Positions 14,611 through 14,727 of a stretch of DNA of 14,727 nucleotides are shown in pieces. The DNA is from CAYQIM01 sp964417555 (GTDB lineage: Bacteria; Pseudomonadota; Gammaproteobacteria; Diplorickettsiales; Diplorickettsiaceae): positions 1 through 14,727 of the forward strand of contig CAYQIM010000035.1 of the NCBI GenBank assembly GCA_964417555.1. Direction: 5' to 3'. The notes beneath the pieces are model-generated. The model worked only from the letters and a program-made list of their open reading frames with translations. It had not been told where the DNA came from and did not search any database. The translations under genes and the position numbers were made by a program. The first letter of the stretch is position 1. Every line of letters starts with the position of its first letter.

Positions 14611-14727
14611 TTATAGAAGTTTTACAAAAACAAGCGAGTCGCTATGCTCATGAAAAATTTTGGCCATCGTGTCCCCAAAATTAATTCGCATCACGCGACT
14701 GAAATTAGGCCGCGATTCGTCCTGCGT
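14611..14727 (-). other. Possible C-terminal end of a gene entering from the right edge
   Basis: On the minus strand a frame is open from the window edge to a TAA at 14611-14613 (38 codons), reading in part RVMRINFGDTMAKIFHEHSD and ending SLVFVKLL. It looks protein-like, but it cannot be named and is short. The plus strand is also open here from ATG 14644 to the edge (MLMKNFGHRVPKINSHH...), so coding status and strand are undecided. Confidence 0.25.
14656..14697. repeat. Inverted repeat in GC-richer right edge
   Basis: AATTTTGG (14656-14663) and CCAAAATT (14675-14682) form an 8-bp stem with an 11-nt loop. They are followed by CGCATCACGC (14688-14697), the reverse complement of GCGTGATGCG at 3-12. 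There is no T-run, so it is not a good terminator. It may mark the start of a repeat-like patch similar to the one at the left edge. Confidence 0.35.

Noticed and set aside
1..14727. tRNA or rRNA genes and insertion-sequence transposases
   Set aside because: No cloverleaf, rRNA motif or transposase-like protein was found on either strand.

Overview
The window comes from a low-GC bacterial genome. Its contents are two giant ankyrin/pore-domain toxin-like proteins, a soluble PAS hybrid histidine kinase, a YciI-like protein, a cytidine deaminase and small SAM/lipase-type enzymes. Together these best fit an arthropod-associated intracellular gammaproteobacterium of the Legionellales (Coxiellaceae, Rickettsiella/Diplorickettsia-like). 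That assignment rests on remembered family resemblance and gene content, with no marker gene to settle it.

Layout. (1) 1-110 is a visibly GC-richer patch with a small perfect palindrome; it looks like the edge of a dispersed repeat and supplies the last codons of the first gene. (2) 54-3677 (minus) encodes a 1207-aa protein with a long helical, ankyrin-like N-terminal part, a proline/acidic linker with a basic cluster, and a hydrophobic TcdA/TcdB-pore-like C-terminal domain, after which it ends abruptly. (3) 3678-4203 is an AT-rich divergent promoter region with two good sigma70-type promoters, a 9-bp tandem repeat and a duplicated 13-mer. (4) 4204-10159 (plus) is a second giant gene with ankyrin repeats, a hydrophobic pore-like centre, a Cys-containing beta-rich region and a C-terminal membrane segment followed by a basic RFRR motif. 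Its first ~200 codons are split by two shifts in A-runs; restoring one A at each gives a continuous 1985-aa protein. (5) 10262-12745 (minus) is a compact cluster: cytidine deaminase (frameshifted), hybrid histidine kinase, YciI-like protein. (6) 12812-14573 (plus) holds a SAM methyltransferase with two compensating frameshifts, then an intact HSL-type alpha/beta hydrolase 13 bp downstream. (7) 14574-14727 contains no complete gene; its last ~70 bases are again GC-richer and share short inverted matches with the left edge.

How the genes relate. The two large proteins are transcribed divergently from one regulatory region and share the ankyrin-plus-pore plan known from latrotoxin-C-terminal-domain proteins of Wolbachia phage WO and Rickettsiella. 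The second looks full length and the first like a version cut off after the pore domain. The flanking genes are ordinary metabolic and sensory genes, several in visible decay or carrying assembly indels. The five frame disruptions all fall in three genes, while the long uninterrupted reading frames of the toxin-like proteins, the kinase and the hydrolase are kept.
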